Positions 12,213-23,460 of a stretch of 64,000 bases of DNA are shown one piece after another. The notes under the pieces were generated by a model. The model was not told the origin of the DNA. It did no database searches and was given only the letters and a program-made list of their open reading frames with translations. The position numbers and the translations under genes are program-made. How positions within the stretch are numbered: position 1 is the first letter of the stretch; each line of letters starts with the position of its first letter. Origin of the DNA: Anaeramoeba flamelloides (Eukaryota; Metamonada; Anaeramoebidae); contig JANTQA010000026.1 in the NCBI GenBank assembly GCA_027625915.1, forward strand, positions 7,130,001-7,194,000. Reading direction: 5' to 3'.

Positions 12213-12384
12213 GAACCAAATCCAAAAGTCTATCAAAACAAAAATAAATTTTTCTTTTTAAAATTAAAAGAATTTTTGATATACTTTGCCTTTTTTTTTT
12301 TTTTTTTTTTTGAGTTTAATTTTATGGTAAAAAAGATGACAATAATATCCAATTTGATTATTCACAAACAATGCTCTATATTAA

Positions 12385-12590
12385 CTCCATTTAAAAAATT
12401 GTTACTCACCTGAAATAATAAATTTAAAAAAAAATAATATATTCTTTAGTATTAAAGAACAACTAATCATAAAATCGAATTAATAATTCACTTTTAAATT
12501 ATTCTAAATATATAAAAATCTGATATTTGGAAAATTAAAAAAAAATCAAACCAAAAACTCAAAAAAAGTGAATCACAATTTTTTGAAATG
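12385..12590 (-). mobile_element. Inverted-repeat element family D5, copy 1
   Basis: The reverse complement matches 38155-38370 over about 200 bp. Both copies end in inverted versions of ATTTCAAAAATTGTGACTCAC. It lies about 170 bp past the TRAX stop codon. It is non-coding and MITE-like. Confidence 0.65.
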
Positions 12591-12737
12591 AATATTACGG
12601 ATTTCATATTAGTGAAACTTTCACCGAAAGAAGATTACCAATAAGATTTTTTGCAAATAATTGTCTGATTTTTACCAGACATTGCAGAGCCTTAAATTTC
12701 TTAATTATTATTTTCCTAATAAAAATTTTTTTGATAA

Positions 12738-12870
12738 CATGGTATAAACGTGTTGTAAAGGTGTTATTAACGTTTAAAATGTTATAAAATTCATAATAAC
12801 GACTTTTATAACATAAATATATATTATAAAATGTGTTATAAAATTTATAACATATTATAAGTCTGTTATA
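12738..12870. repeat. Cluster of palindromic TTATAA-type motifs
   Basis: About ten copies of GTTATAA or TTATAAC and close variants are packed into roughly 130 bp in both orientations. The spacing is irregular, so it is not a simple tandem array. Function is unknown. Confidence 0.5.
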
Positions 12871-13770
12871 AGAAAATTTTTAAAAAAATATTGAAAAAAT
12901 CATCAAATAAAAGGAAAATTTTGATATAAAAATGCTATATAGATTTTATAAAAAAAAGTTTTTTTATTAGGGTTTTATTTTTCAAGATGTTTTTTTATTC
13001 GACTTTATCTTTTTCAAAATTGAGAAGTAAAAAAAAAGAAAAAGAAAAAGAATTTGATACAAAAAAAAAAAAGAAAAGAAACATTTTCAAAAAAAGAAAA
13101 AGAAAAAAAAAAAAAGAAAAACAAAAATTTGAAAAACTAAAATAAAATTCGAATAAAAATTAAAAAATGATTCTGATCTAAAATTGGAAAAAATTATTTT
13201 GCTAAGAATTTGGAATAAAGCTACTTAAATTTACTTCCAATAACCATTATCAAGTGATTTAGATTTTTTGAAAAATAATTTCTCTTCAGGAAAAAAAAAA
13301 AAAATTAAAAAGAAATTCTCAACCTCAACTTTAATTTTACTTTAAATACCAATATTTTTTTTAATAATTAATTTTAATTTAGTTTTTTTTAATAATATTT
13401 TCTCTGAAATACTAATTGTTGTAAATATTAGCAAAATATAAATTTTTCAATTATTTCTTTTTGAAATGTTTTTTTGGAGGGTCTAGAACTCAAGTACACA
13501 AATATAATTTTTACTAAAGAATAAAATAACCAAATTTCTGAGGTGTATTATGATAATACTACCCCCTTAAACATTTATTAAATATGAAGAAAAGGTAAAT
13601 TAATTTTAAACTTTTTTCCCCTCAAAAGGGAAATAATTGGTTAAATATTATATAAAAAAAAGAATTGAAAAAAAAAATTAATCAAAAATAAAAAAAAAAC
13701 AAAACGATAAAGAAAAAAAAAAAAATAAAAAAATAAAAATGTTTGAGTAATTTAAAATTTCTATTCTAAA
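12871..13770. other. A-rich intergenic stretch
   Basis: Long A runs with AG punctuation at 13025-13135, and other homopolymers. I see no gene or named element. The last 150 bp are probably 3' untranslated sequence of the minus-strand gene at 13771-14398. Confidence 0.4.
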
Positions 13771-14398
13771 TTACATTTCTTCATCTTCTGACGATTCTTC
13801 TTCGTCATTTTCAATCATGTTTCTTTTTTTTATTAAATAACCATCGCATAGATTCATTTGTAGATGTAAATTCTCGTTATGTTGAAAAAAATCATTACCT
13901 ACAAACAAATAATAATTCTCTTGTCGTATGTTCGTTTCTTTGAGTTTAAAGACTGCATTAATCAAAATATTAGAAATTAAAGGGTTTTCTTTTGCAGATT
14001 TAATTTGATTTTCCATCTCAAATCTTGAACCAGTACCCTTTTGCTTTGAAATACTTTGCTTTTTCTTTTGTTGACTTTGTTTTTCTAATTTCATGCCAAG
14101 TGTTGCTTCCAAATTTAGATGAACAAATTTCCCCAAATGGAACATATGCATTTTCATTAAAAAATATTTCAAATCTTGAGGGAAATATCCGTATTCTACT
14201 GCTGAAAGTATCCGATCATCAGATTGCTCACCATCAAAACCTTGTCCAATATCAAAAATTCTTACGTGGTCGATCCCAGTTTTTTTTAAAATCAACTCTT
14301 CGGTTATTGCCTTTTTTTTTGGAATTGTCATTCTTAAAATTTTTCCGTCTCTATGAAAGATAATATACACGTCAAAGGTTTTCTTTGAGAGTCCTTTC
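13771..14398 (-). CDS. Unrecognised protein with acidic C-terminus (5' exon missing)
   Basis: The open frame encodes about 208 residues after a CAG acceptor at 14399, beginning KGLSKKTFDVYIIFHRDGK. No ATG exists in this frame above residue 30 or so, so a short upstream exon is likely. A low-quality possibility is a frame near 14500 with a GTGGAT donor. Alternatively, translation could begin at the internal ATG within ILRMTIPKK. The protein mixes short beta-like stretches (TFDVYIIF) with helices, a Gln/Lys-rich linker (SQQKKKQS) in the middle, and a tail ENDEEESSEDEEM. I do not recognise the family. The composition and the acidic tail suggest a soluble, possibly nuclear, protein, but that is inference. 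T-rich and TAATAA sequence lies just upstream. Confidence 0.6.
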
Positions 14399-15183
14399 CT
14401 GTTTTTGTTGAATGATAGTAATAACAATTAAAATAATAATAATAATAAAAATATTTAGAAAAAATCAAAAAAACTATTGAGTAAATAAAATAAATCCACT
14501 TTAGTTGAATTTTCAAATCTTTTATTATTGTAATGTGTTATTTTCCCCCCATTTTTCCCTAACTGAATTTTCTTTATTTTGGAAAGAAGAGTAACAAAAG
14601 GGAAATGATCAAGTAGTTAATTGCTCAATACTGAGATACTGAAAAACAAAAGTATGAGTAACTTGAAAATAAAAAAAAAAAAAAGCAAAGGCAAATTCAA
14701 ATAATATCAAAGATAAAGTTAAACAAAGCAAGATACACCCTAAAAAATAAATTAAAACAATTAAACAACGATTCTCAAATAAACTTCCATGGTCAATTGC
14801 TGAAAATTATCAAATTAAACAAAAGTATCATGGCTGTGATTTTGAGTGTTCTATATTAAACGATTATCATTGTTTTTTTTTTTTTTTTTTTTGATTTTTA
14901 CCAATTTTTTATTATAAACTCGTTATAACTTTTATTTTGTTTTGTTTTTTAGAATGAAATTTTTTTTGTAATTTTCTTTTCCAATTATAAAGATAATGTG
15001 GGTGTGTCCTTTCCGATAGCAATCGTGAAATCTATGATTTTATGCTTAAATTTCCTTTTAGGGGATCTAAGCAAAAGTACATTTACAGTGTAATTTACAC
15101 TTCATTCAATAATAATAATAATAATTTAGCTTTTTTTATTTTTTACTCTTTTTGAATTTTTTAATTTTTGAAATAATATATAA
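14399..15183. other. Intergenic stretch
   Basis: AT-rich with a T18 run near 14870-14892 and an AAT trinucleotide run near 15108-15125. The 5' exon of the 13771-14398 gene should lie here but cannot be placed. No other gene is seen. Confidence 0.35.
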
Positions 15184-15745
15184 AATAAATTCCAAAAATT
15201 TGGACACGGTTTAAACAGTTGAAATATTAACAATACCACACTTTACTTTCAATTTTGATTTTTCCAAAATATTTTTATCATTTTTTTATTTTTATTTCTT
15301 TTCATTTCATTTTTCTAATTACATAATAGTTTACATTCGATCGAATTTTTTTTCAAACATCGATATTAATTTGAAGTTGAGTTCTTTTAAATAGAAAATC
15401 CCAAATAAAATTAGTTTCTGGTATCTAAACCTTTTTTCGATCAATAATTGTTAATAGAATTTAAACAGATTTACCAATACATGCTTTTGTTAGGATCTCT
15501 CAAAAATTTTTAACAATTCTTGTTTTTTTTTGATTTTTAATTATTTATTTATTTTTATTGGTAGTCTTGTAAATCATAAATAATCGTTCACATTTCAAGT
15601 AGCTGAATGATTCTTATTTAATATTTGTTCTAGAATTTATTTAAAAAGATTCTTTTTAACAAAAATTGAATTTTAGTGGATTTAAAAATTTTGAATTGGA
15701 GAACAGGTCTTTGAAGTTTGTTAAGTGTTTGATATATACTTTTGA
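15184..15745 (+). repeat. Dispersed repeat family D2, copy 1
   Basis: The block aligns with 25762-26345 and 30480-31035 in the same orientation. Landmarks are TTCGATCGAATTTTTTTTCA, the CAAATAAAATTAG motif followed by a GGTAT block, GAATTTAAACAGATTTACCAAT, and TGAATGATTCT. It is about 560 bp and non-coding. Confidence 0.65.
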
Positions 15746-16035
15746 AAAATTTTTTGTCACATTTTTTTAAAATGAGTCTAAAAAATGAAAAACCCAAATA
15801 TTTATAAAAAGGAAATAGATGTTTTTTGAATTCCAGCAGAAATAATTTTTGAAAGTTTTTTTTTTAAATAGCAGAGAAAATTGAATTTTAATTTCATTAA
15901 AATTAAAAAAATATTCATCAGAAACGTTATATGAAAAGATAATTTGGTTGAATATTTTAATTTTATTTCGTTTTAAATATTTGAAAACCGTTGAAAAAAA
16001 AAACAAAATAAAAAACAAAATAAAAAACAAAATAT

Positions 16036-16307
16036 TTACTGATTTCCGGTTTCAAATTCTTTAAATTCAGAATATCTACATCTCGGTATTATTGCAGGAA
16101 TTGCAACTGATTTGTTATTCAACTCTATGGGATGTGTTTTAACCCATTCTTTCATAGCACACATTCTTTCAATATCTTGACAATCCAGTGCAATCCATTG
16201 GCTACCCTTTCTTGAAACAAATATTTTTTTACATTCAGGTTCTTCCAGAATATTTGAAGATTTTAAATGTTTTTTAATTGTTTCAATTTCTACTTCATTT
16301 GGGATAC
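16036..16307 (-). CDS. 3'-terminal exon of an RRM-like protein
   Basis: A good acceptor (TTTTAACAG at 16308) opens a frame of 89 codons to a stop. It begins IPNEVEIETIKKHLKSSNIL after a split codon and ends with YSEFKEFETGNQ. The order strand (VtGIP), helix (NEVEIETIKKHL), strand (KKIFVSRKG), strand (QWIALDC), helix (DIERMCAMKEW), strand (SVAIPAII) is what an RNA-recognition-motif-like fold shows. The canonical RNP aromatic residues are not evident, so RNA binding is only a suggestion. Upstream exons were not found. The nearest minus-strand gene (PH protein, 18770-19446) ends in a phase that does not join this exon directly. It has no ATG of its own and could be missed by ORF calling. Confidence 0.45.
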
Positions 16308-17029
16308 CTGTTAAAATTATTGTAGAAAAAATTTTCTGTTTTGATGATAATAAAAAATGATAAAATAAAAGACAAAGATTAATAATATTTCTTAAGAAAT
16401 GAAATTATTTTCAAATCAAATTTCTAATTAATATAAGAATGTATTTTGAACTCGGGATAAATAAATGATATATATGTCCCTACGACCCAAAAAACACTAA
16501 AAATGGAAAACTGATCAAATACTTTTCATTAAAAAAACGTATTGAAAAAATAAAAATAAATAAAGTTTCAATTTAACTTTTTCTTGAAAACATTTTTTGT
16601 CAAAATCATTGAATTCACACTTGAATTATGTATATTTTTAGATACATTATCTTGTTTTAACTAATTTACAAAAACAAATTCTAAATTATGGGAATTTTAT
16701 TTTCACAAAAGGCACTAATTTGGTCTTCAAATGTTTTTTTTAGTTTTAAATGGTAAAATTAAAAAAAAGTTAAACTAAAAGGATAAACTCTGTGGAAAAA
16801 TATTCTAATTTAATATATTGGCTTATTCTTGGATTTCAAGCTTTTCTCAACCTCAATTTTTCAAAAAAAATTAAAAAAGTGCACAATAATTTCAAAAAAA
16901 TATTTTCGATATTCAAAAGTTGAGAGTGTTTTTATTCTAAAAAAAATTATCACAGTGGTTAATTGAATTAAGTTATTAACTTAATTTTGGAGAATATTAA
17001 TCAGAAAAAAATAGTGCTTAATTTTATTA

Positions 17030-17033
<4 letters not shown>

Positions 17034-17062
<29 letters not shown>
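17034..17062. repeat. TA microsatellite
   Basis: A perfect alternating AT run of about 28 bp. Confidence 0.95.
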
Positions 17063-17065
<3 letters not shown>

Positions 17066-17294
17066 TAATTCAATTATTTTTCAAGAATCAAATTAGTATT
17101 AAATACAATTTGATGTTTGCTTTGAGGTAAAATAAATAAATTATTAATTTTGTAAAGGTTTTGAGATTTAACAGAATTATTTATTTTGACGAATTAATCC
17201 AACAGATAAGCGAACAAAAAAAAATGAAAAATATTAAGTAGAATTTAATTTTTATTATTTGTCTTTTTTTGTTTAATTTTCATTTTCATTTCCT

Positions 17295-17560
17295 TTTTTC
17301 CACATATATAATCTGTTTCGTTAGATCTGGAAATTTTTTTTAATGGTTGATAGAAGGTTAGTGTAGAGTTTGCTAAATTAAAAAACAACATACAATTGGT
17401 TGATGGTATCTTATCATTTGATCAATCAACAATTATTGGTGAAATTTCAACAAATTTACCAAGATATTTTTTGTTCTCCCTTGTTTCATTATTTTGGACA
17501 CACCGTTTTTTATTTTTTGGTTTTATATTTTGATCTTTTATTTGGATTAAAACGATTGCT
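17295..17560 (+). repeat. Dispersed repeat family D2, partial copy
   Basis: It shares CTGTTTCGTTAGATC, GGTTGATGGTATC, TTTCAACAAATTTACCAA and the T-rich block after it with the longer D2 copies. It is more diverged and shorter. The open frame 17400-17681 is a translation of this repeat and is not a gene. Confidence 0.45.
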
Positions 17561-17739
17561 TATAAAAACATTAATACTCGGTTACTTAAATGTGGTTTTA
17601 TATTTCGTTTGGAAAAATAAAATAAATTGTGTTTTTTTTTGCCTATTTTTGATTTTGGGTGTGACCAAACTTTTGGAATAGGGTTTAATATCTTGTACTG
17701 CGATCAACTTTCGTGAAGTGTGGTATTAACGAAAAAACA

Positions 17740-18110
17740 GGTATTTCTATGGATCCGTTATTTTGATGATTTCTACATAATTAACATAAAATGAAACAAC
17801 CAATAACCCGTTCAACACTTATGGGAGATATACAAAAAAAACTTTTAAATTATTTTTTCACTTTTTTTTGTTATTTTTTAATCTGTTTTTTTTTTTGCTT
17901 TTCTTTTCTTTTTTATGGTCTTTGTTCGAAAATAGAAATTATTTCTTTTTATTTTAAAAGAAAAGCTATTCCATAAGTTATTAATCTTACCTACATTTTA
18001 TCTATGATAAAAAACTCGAAATAAATTTAGTATTCCAGAAAGTGCCGTAGAGTGCCGTAGTTTTTTTTAATTTTTGAAATAAACTGAAAATTAAAAAAAA
18101 ACTAACAGTA
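17740..18110 (+). repeat. Dispersed repeat family D1, copy c
   Basis: It matches D1 copies a and b through the CGTTCAACACTTATGGG region, the CT-rich block and the AAAGAAAAGCTATTCC block. It ends with two perfect units of the 10-mer AGTGCCGTAG, followed by the TTTGAAATAAACTGAAAATT block. Confidence 0.6.
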
Positions 18111-18589
18111 AATAGAAGGTAGTTGTGTTGGGTCATTTTTCCTAATTAACAATAAATTAAAATTCAACTTTTTTTGTGCTGTGAAAAAAGTGCTTCACAT
18201 CTAGAAGCCTGATACAAAACCAAAGTTAAATAATCTATCATGTAAATTTTTTTTGAGTCATTAGAATCATGGACACTAAATACCATTTATCTCCAATCAC
18301 GATGCCATCTAATTCTATAAGAATCCACATTAAGTCAAATCCTTAAAAATTTAAAACCAAGTGAGAATATATTTTGTTAAAAATAGTTTCTATTACTGGT
18401 GTTTTCTAATTAATCAATTAAAATTTTGAATTCAAGTTACAAAATTTTTGGCTAATTCTTTGTTGAAAAAATCCACAAGGATTTTTCACAAAATCAATTA
18501 GAAACATTCGTTTCGAATTGATCAAAAGAATTTTATTAAGCTTCTTTCTTAAAAACCGAGATAAAATTTTCATTAGGGCATTTTGAAAT

Positions 18590-18798
18590 TTTTAATAATA
18601 GATCAGCCAAAGAAAAACTCCATACAACAAATGATGTTATTAAAAAAACTGTTATTGTGGTTGAGTCCCCCATTTTGTCTTTAGTCATCTATTTTTTATT
18701 TTTATTAAATCATTTAATTTTTCATTTTCAGGATTTCTGTGATTTCTGTGATTCTAAGAATGTTCCCAATTAAAAATAGTGTTGAGCCTTTTTTTCCT
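18590..18798 (+). mobile_element. MITE family M2, copy 1 (right half)
   Basis: It matches copies at 20144-20533 and 21178-21978 through AATAATAGATCAGCCAAAGA and CTGTTATTGTGG, and ends with the M2 terminal repeat (GTTCCCAATTAAAAATAGTG). The left end was not recognised. The terminal repeat overlaps the last exon of the PH gene. Confidence 0.6.
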
Positions 18799-19446
18799 GT
18801 TTTACTTTTTTATTCAAACAATCCCTTATTTCTCCAAAGTAAGTTTGGTAATAAAAGTTCTAAAAAAAGAAAAAAAGAAGAAAAAGAAGAAAAAGAAAAA
18901 AAATGAAAAAAATTTACTTCTTCTTCTTCTTGTGTGAGAGGCTCTTGTTCCTTTACATTTGAAACAGGTAGGTTTGTTATAAATTCAACCGACTCAGGAT
19001 TTGGGACATTTAAATGTTCTGTGATTGCTGATAGCCATTTTGTACGATCTTCTTTATTTGCAGCATAGAGCAAATAGGTTCGGTTGGCTTTTCTGATATA
19101 AAACGAATTGTTTTTGTCTTTGTTTTCCTCAAACAACGCAATTCCTAAAAGACACAAGTTAATTTTGAAAGGTATTTAATGAAAGCCAGTAGGACTTTAG
19201 CTTTTTGTCAAGCGTACATAAAAAAAAACAAAAAGGAAGAACGAAAAGAATTGGGTTCAATTTACCAACACAAGTCCCATAGCTTAAGTCAATTACTCCT
19301 TTTGGCTTTGCGTTTTTGGGTAATTGATCTTTAGGTGCATAGTATGAAAGTGTTTTATTAATGAGAGTAAAGTATCTGTATTTCCAGCTGTGTACACGCC
19401 CACCTCTTTTTGTTAAATGACCAGATAATTCACGTGGACTTTCCAT
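18770..19446 (-). CDS. PH-domain protein, three exons
   Basis: The exons are 19266-19446, 18918-19144 and 18770-18859, separated by introns of 121 and 58 bp (donors GTAAAT; acceptors TTTTAG). Phases join cleanly to a 165-residue product. Residues about 8-107 form a pleckstrin-homology domain: SGHLTKRGGRVHSWKYRYFT, then LSYYAPKD, GVIDLSYG, FYIRKANRTYLLYA and a final helix DRTKWLSAITEHL carrying the invariant Trp. The basic residues of the first loop (KRGGRVHSWKYR) fit phosphoinositide binding, which would place it at membranes. The rest is a short linker with a Glu run and then FYYQTYFGEIRDCLN. The last 13 codons and the stop lie inside the terminal repeat of the M2 element. The true protein may once have been, or may still be, longer through a GTAAAA donor in exon 3. 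Confidence 0.82.
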
Positions 19447-20010
19447 TTTGAGTAAGTATTTTTAAAAATTTTTTTTTGTTGTGAAATGTTAAAAAAATGA
19501 TCTTTTCGAATTTTCAAAAGGTTTTCCTCTTTAATTTATTTTTTTAAATTCGTAAAGTCACACAGAGTACAAAAGAGAATTTATTAAGAATATTTTTTTT
19601 TTAAATAACAGTTTTGGGCTTAAACTTTTAATAGGATGAAATGACAACTCTATTTTCTTTTTTATAATTCTTCAAATATCCCTTTACTTTTAATTTCTTA
19701 GTTCACTTAATAAATCTAAACTATACCAAACAAGAAAAATTTCAAATAAATAAATTGAGACGACAAATTTCTATTGGGCTTTGTTGAAAACTTTTGTGTC
19801 AAGGATTAATCTGAAACAAAAAATGAAAAGAACATATTTTCCCTTTTATTATTTAAATAAAAAGAAGGTCGAAAAAGAGAACTTATTAAAAAGACATGTA
19901 TATAATTTGGTGATTCTGCTTAATTTCATATTTACCTTTTATGTGTGTACAATAACAATCTAAAAATATCACTATTTTCTTTGTGGATTAGAATAACACT
20001 TATCAAAAAA

Positions 20011-20172
20011 AGATCTTTGAGTTCTCGTACCAACTTGGAATATTTGTTACATAGTAAAGTAGTAACCCTCTATGAAAAAGGAAATTGTGAAATTGTTCAT
20101 GAAATTACACAATTTTTGTTCACCAAATTCAAATATCACTGTTGTGGAAAAAAAGTTCAACACAGTTTTTAA
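20011..20172 (+). pseudogene. Possible Tc1-type transposase N-terminal helix-turn-helix remnant
   Basis: The frame holds KVVTLYEKGNCEIVHEITQF, which resembles the first helix-turn-helix of Tc1/mariner-type transposases (xxIVxLYExGxSxxEIA). It runs into the M2 terminal repeat at 20144. No catalytic DDE part is present nearby. A short plus-strand frame at 18269-18346 may derive from the same kind of element. The call rests on a short motif only. Confidence 0.25.
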
Positions 20173-20533
20173 TAGCCAACATTACTGAAAATGAAAAGTA
20201 AAATCAATAAAAAGAAGAAACCAATTAACTTCAAATAATAACTCATTATATTATTTACAATCAACCCAATAAATACATTTTAAATCTACTTGATTTATTG
20301 AAATTCAGGTTGTGGTTTTGGAGATCTCAAAAATAGTCAATTTTTTGAACAAATTTTTAATAATTGATCAATCAAAGAAAAACCCTTACCAAAAGATAGT
20401 ATTTAATAAACTGTTATTGTGGCGAATACTTCATTTTGTCTTTATTTATTTATTTATTCTTTTTTTCATTGATCTTACTTTGAATTTTCAGTAATGTTCC
20501 CAATTAAAAACCGTGTTTCACTTTTTTTCCACA
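20144..20533. mobile_element. MITE family M2, copy 2 (about 390 bp)
   Basis: The left end GTGGAAAAAAAGTTCAACAC and the right end, in reverse complement, GTGGAAAAAAAGTGAAACAC form about 40 bp inverted repeats. Between them lies TTGGTTTTGGAGATCTC-type sequence shared with copy 3. The open frame 20312-20494 is inside and spurious. Confidence 0.75.
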
Positions 20534-21177
20534 AAGGTCACTAAAAAAAATTCCTTAGATCTCAAAGATAAAAAGCAAAATATCAAAAAAAAAACAACTG
20601 TGATCTCATTTCTCAATCTCAAAAAATTTCAGTGAAGAAAAAAAAACGATTTAAAGGGTACTCAATTTCGAAAATTCAAGTTTTAGAAATAAATATCTTT
20701 TCTTGTTTTTAAATTTCATAAAGTTTTAAATTTCTTCAGTTAAAATTTGAACAAATTATTTTAATTCAAAATATAATTTAATTCAACTAAATCTTATTTT
20801 TAATTATTTTGTAATTTCTTTAAATTGATAAAGTAAGGATTTTCTAAACATTCTTGATATAAAGTTAACTCATTTAAAAAATAACAAAAATTTAAAAAAA
20901 TTGCCGAGATCTCAAAAAGTAACAAAGAACGACACTTTGTAACTCACATTTGTTTTCAAAAATTATTATTCACAAAAACTCAAATTGGAAATTGAGAGTC
21001 ACTCTTGAAAACTTTTTCTTGGTTCTGATTATATCCGAATTTATCATTGTTAATTTTTTGGGTATTAGATCTTATATTAGAGGTTGGTAAATTTTTAATT
21101 GTTCTTAGATAACTACAAAAATTCCTAAATTTTTTTTTAAAAGCTTAATAACATTACTTTTAAAGGTTACCATTCAG

Positions 21178-21978
21178 TTAAAAAAGTGAAACAGGGAAAA
21201 AAAGTGAAACTCGGTTTTTAATTGGGAAATATTACTAGAACCTTGAATAAATTAAAAACAGAAACTAATTAACTTCAAATAATAATCCATTATATTATTT
21301 TCAATCCAAACAACAAAAAAAAAAAATTATATCTACTTTCATATAGAAATTGTTTGTAGTTTTGGAGATCTCAAAAATAGTCAATTTTTTCAACAAATTT
21401 ATAATAATAGATCAATCAAAGAAAAACTCATACTAAAAGATGATATTTAATCAACTGTTATGGTGTTAAATCTTCCATTTAGATTTTAATCATTTATCAT
21501 TTCTATTAATACAATCAATCCAAAGCTACCCTGAAATTATATCAATATCAAATTTTGATGTTGATATAAATTTTTAAAAAGTTCAATATGAGAATAATAA
21601 AGCTCATATCGAAAAAAAAAATTCCTAAAAGAGCCATTATTCAAGAATTTTTTTTGATTTTCAAAAAAATAAATTTTCTGTCCCCAAAATGACCCTAACA
21701 TCGAAAATTTTTTGTAGAAACTACATTTTATTTACTCTAAAAACAATTAATTTTTTTTTGATAAAACCAGAAGTTTATTTTTCAAATCAACCCATTTCTG
21801 AAAAAATATTTTCAATTTGAGCTTTCTTATGTAAATATTCTTTGAATTAAAAATCTATATCAATATTAAAAATTTGAGATTGATAAAATTTCATGGTAGC
21901 CTTGGAACAGCTGTAATAGTTCTTATTTTTCATTTTTAGAAATATTCCCAAAAACAAACAGTGTTTCTCTTTTTTTAG
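21178..21978. mobile_element. MITE family M2, copy 3, carrying a nested insertion
   Basis: The left terminal repeat (GTGAAACTCGGTTTTTAATT) and the right one (CCAAAAACAAACAGTGTTTC) are inverted copies. The interior TTTTGGAGATCTCAAAAATA matches copy 2 exactly. It is about 400 bp longer than copy 2 because of the nested M3 element at 21520-21906. Confidence 0.7.
21520..21906. mobile_element. MITE family M3, nested in M2
   Basis: The left arm AAGCTACCCTGAAATTATAT continues to TTGATATA, and the right arm, in reverse complement, reads AAGGCTACCATGAAATTTTA followed by a matching block. The arms are about 45-50 bp. Removing it restores the M2 interior. No target duplication could be fixed by eye. 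Confidence 0.65.
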
Positions 21979-23460
21979 AGAGCAATTATTAATCATTTCT
22001 CAAATTATTGTAATTAATTTGTTGCTTTTTGAAAAAAAAATTTTTTGATTATATCTAGTAGTCTGAAATTATAGATTTGGTTTTAATGTCATTAGCATTT
22101 TTTAAAGTATCTGTAATACCAAAAGAAAGGTTTCAATTTTTTAAACACTTATTCGAAATAAAAAAATTTACAGCCCATTAAGGGAACAATGGTTTAAAAA
22201 TTTTCATTATTCTTTTTTGATATTCTTCATTTATTAAGTGAGTAGATATCTTTTACCATTTTAGAGTATAAAATTTTCATGAGAAATTAAATTATTAAAA
22301 TTATTTTTTTTACCAAATAAATGAACATTTTAATTAATACTAAAAGAAGATAATAACCGCATCTCCTAAATTTACATACCAATTAAAAGAAGGAATTTAC
22401 AAAATGAAAAAATAAACCAATTAAAAATACATCAAAACCATTTATTTATTGATTTTATGTTGAAACTTTAGTATAATTAATTCTTCTTACAAGTTAATTT
22501 CACTTAAAATTCTGAATTCATAAGTTATATTTGGAAAATTTTTTCATAAATCAATTACATCAGATTTTCTAAAGAATTCTAAAAAATGAATTTAATTTCC
22601 TATTTTCATTTAATTAATCAAATTCTAGTTTGGTTCAGAAAATAGGATATGTTTAGAATTCTTTTTCAGAAAATAAAGATACAAAGAATCTGATCTTATG
22701 AATTTTGTAATTACTGATAAATTGCAATTTATGTTTGGAAATGTTTTACTTCATTTTCCTTTTTGAAATTTTTATGCTCAAACTTTGGATGAAGCATTTT
22801 ATGAAGTCAAGTATTAATAAACTGTGTAAAATTAGTTGTTCTTGTAAATATTATTTGTACTGGGCATTTTGATAAGAAATAGTTCAAAGATTTATTAAAA
22901 TGGAAATTAAACCAAAAATTTAGAGAAATTTATTAGAATTTATCAGTATTTAGAATGATAATAATAATAAAAAATAAAAAAATTGCCATTTATCGTCCTT
23001 ATTATTCTTTTTATTTCTAAAAAGAATTTTGGAGAAATAGCTTGAAATTTGCCGTTCTCTGTATCTTTTTTTTATCTTTTTTTCTTGTACACATTGTTGT
23101 GATATTTTACCTGATCAAACAACCCAATATGAAAAGAATTTTAAATTTGAAAAAAGATCTTTAGAAATTCAATCTTAGTTCCTTATTATTAATTATCAAA
23201 AACCAGCAAATTTGAATTTATAAAACTTTTAATTGATCTCTATCCCAAAACACAACCGAAACACCTTGAATGGTATTCAAAAATCTTAATTAAATAGTCT
23301 TAAATTTTGACTGTCCTTAAAAACTTTGAAAAGATGTAAAAAAATTATTCAAAAATTTTAGAAAACCTGTGGTTTGAAATTTTAAAGCATACTGTAAAAG
23401 AACACTTGTCTCCAATTTGGCCTTCCCCTTTTCCATTTTTTCTTATTTTTAAACTTTTTT
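21979..23460. other. Intergenic stretch upstream of Ras
   Basis: AT-rich with no supported gene. The last 60 bp before the Ras start codon are strongly CT-rich (CCTTCCCCTTTTCC), unlike the A-rich DNA further up, and may be core promoter or 5' untranslated sequence. Confidence 0.4.

Noticed and set aside
14025-14363. 112 aa plus frame
   Set aside because: Shadow of the minus-strand gene at 13771-14398.
15767-16030. 87 aa minus frame
   Set aside because: Phe/Asn/Lys-rich junk just below the RRM-like terminal exon's stop codon.
17400-17681. 93 aa hydrophobic plus frame that looks like a membrane protein
   Set aside because: It lies in a partial D2 repeat; the hydrophobicity follows from T-rich DNA.
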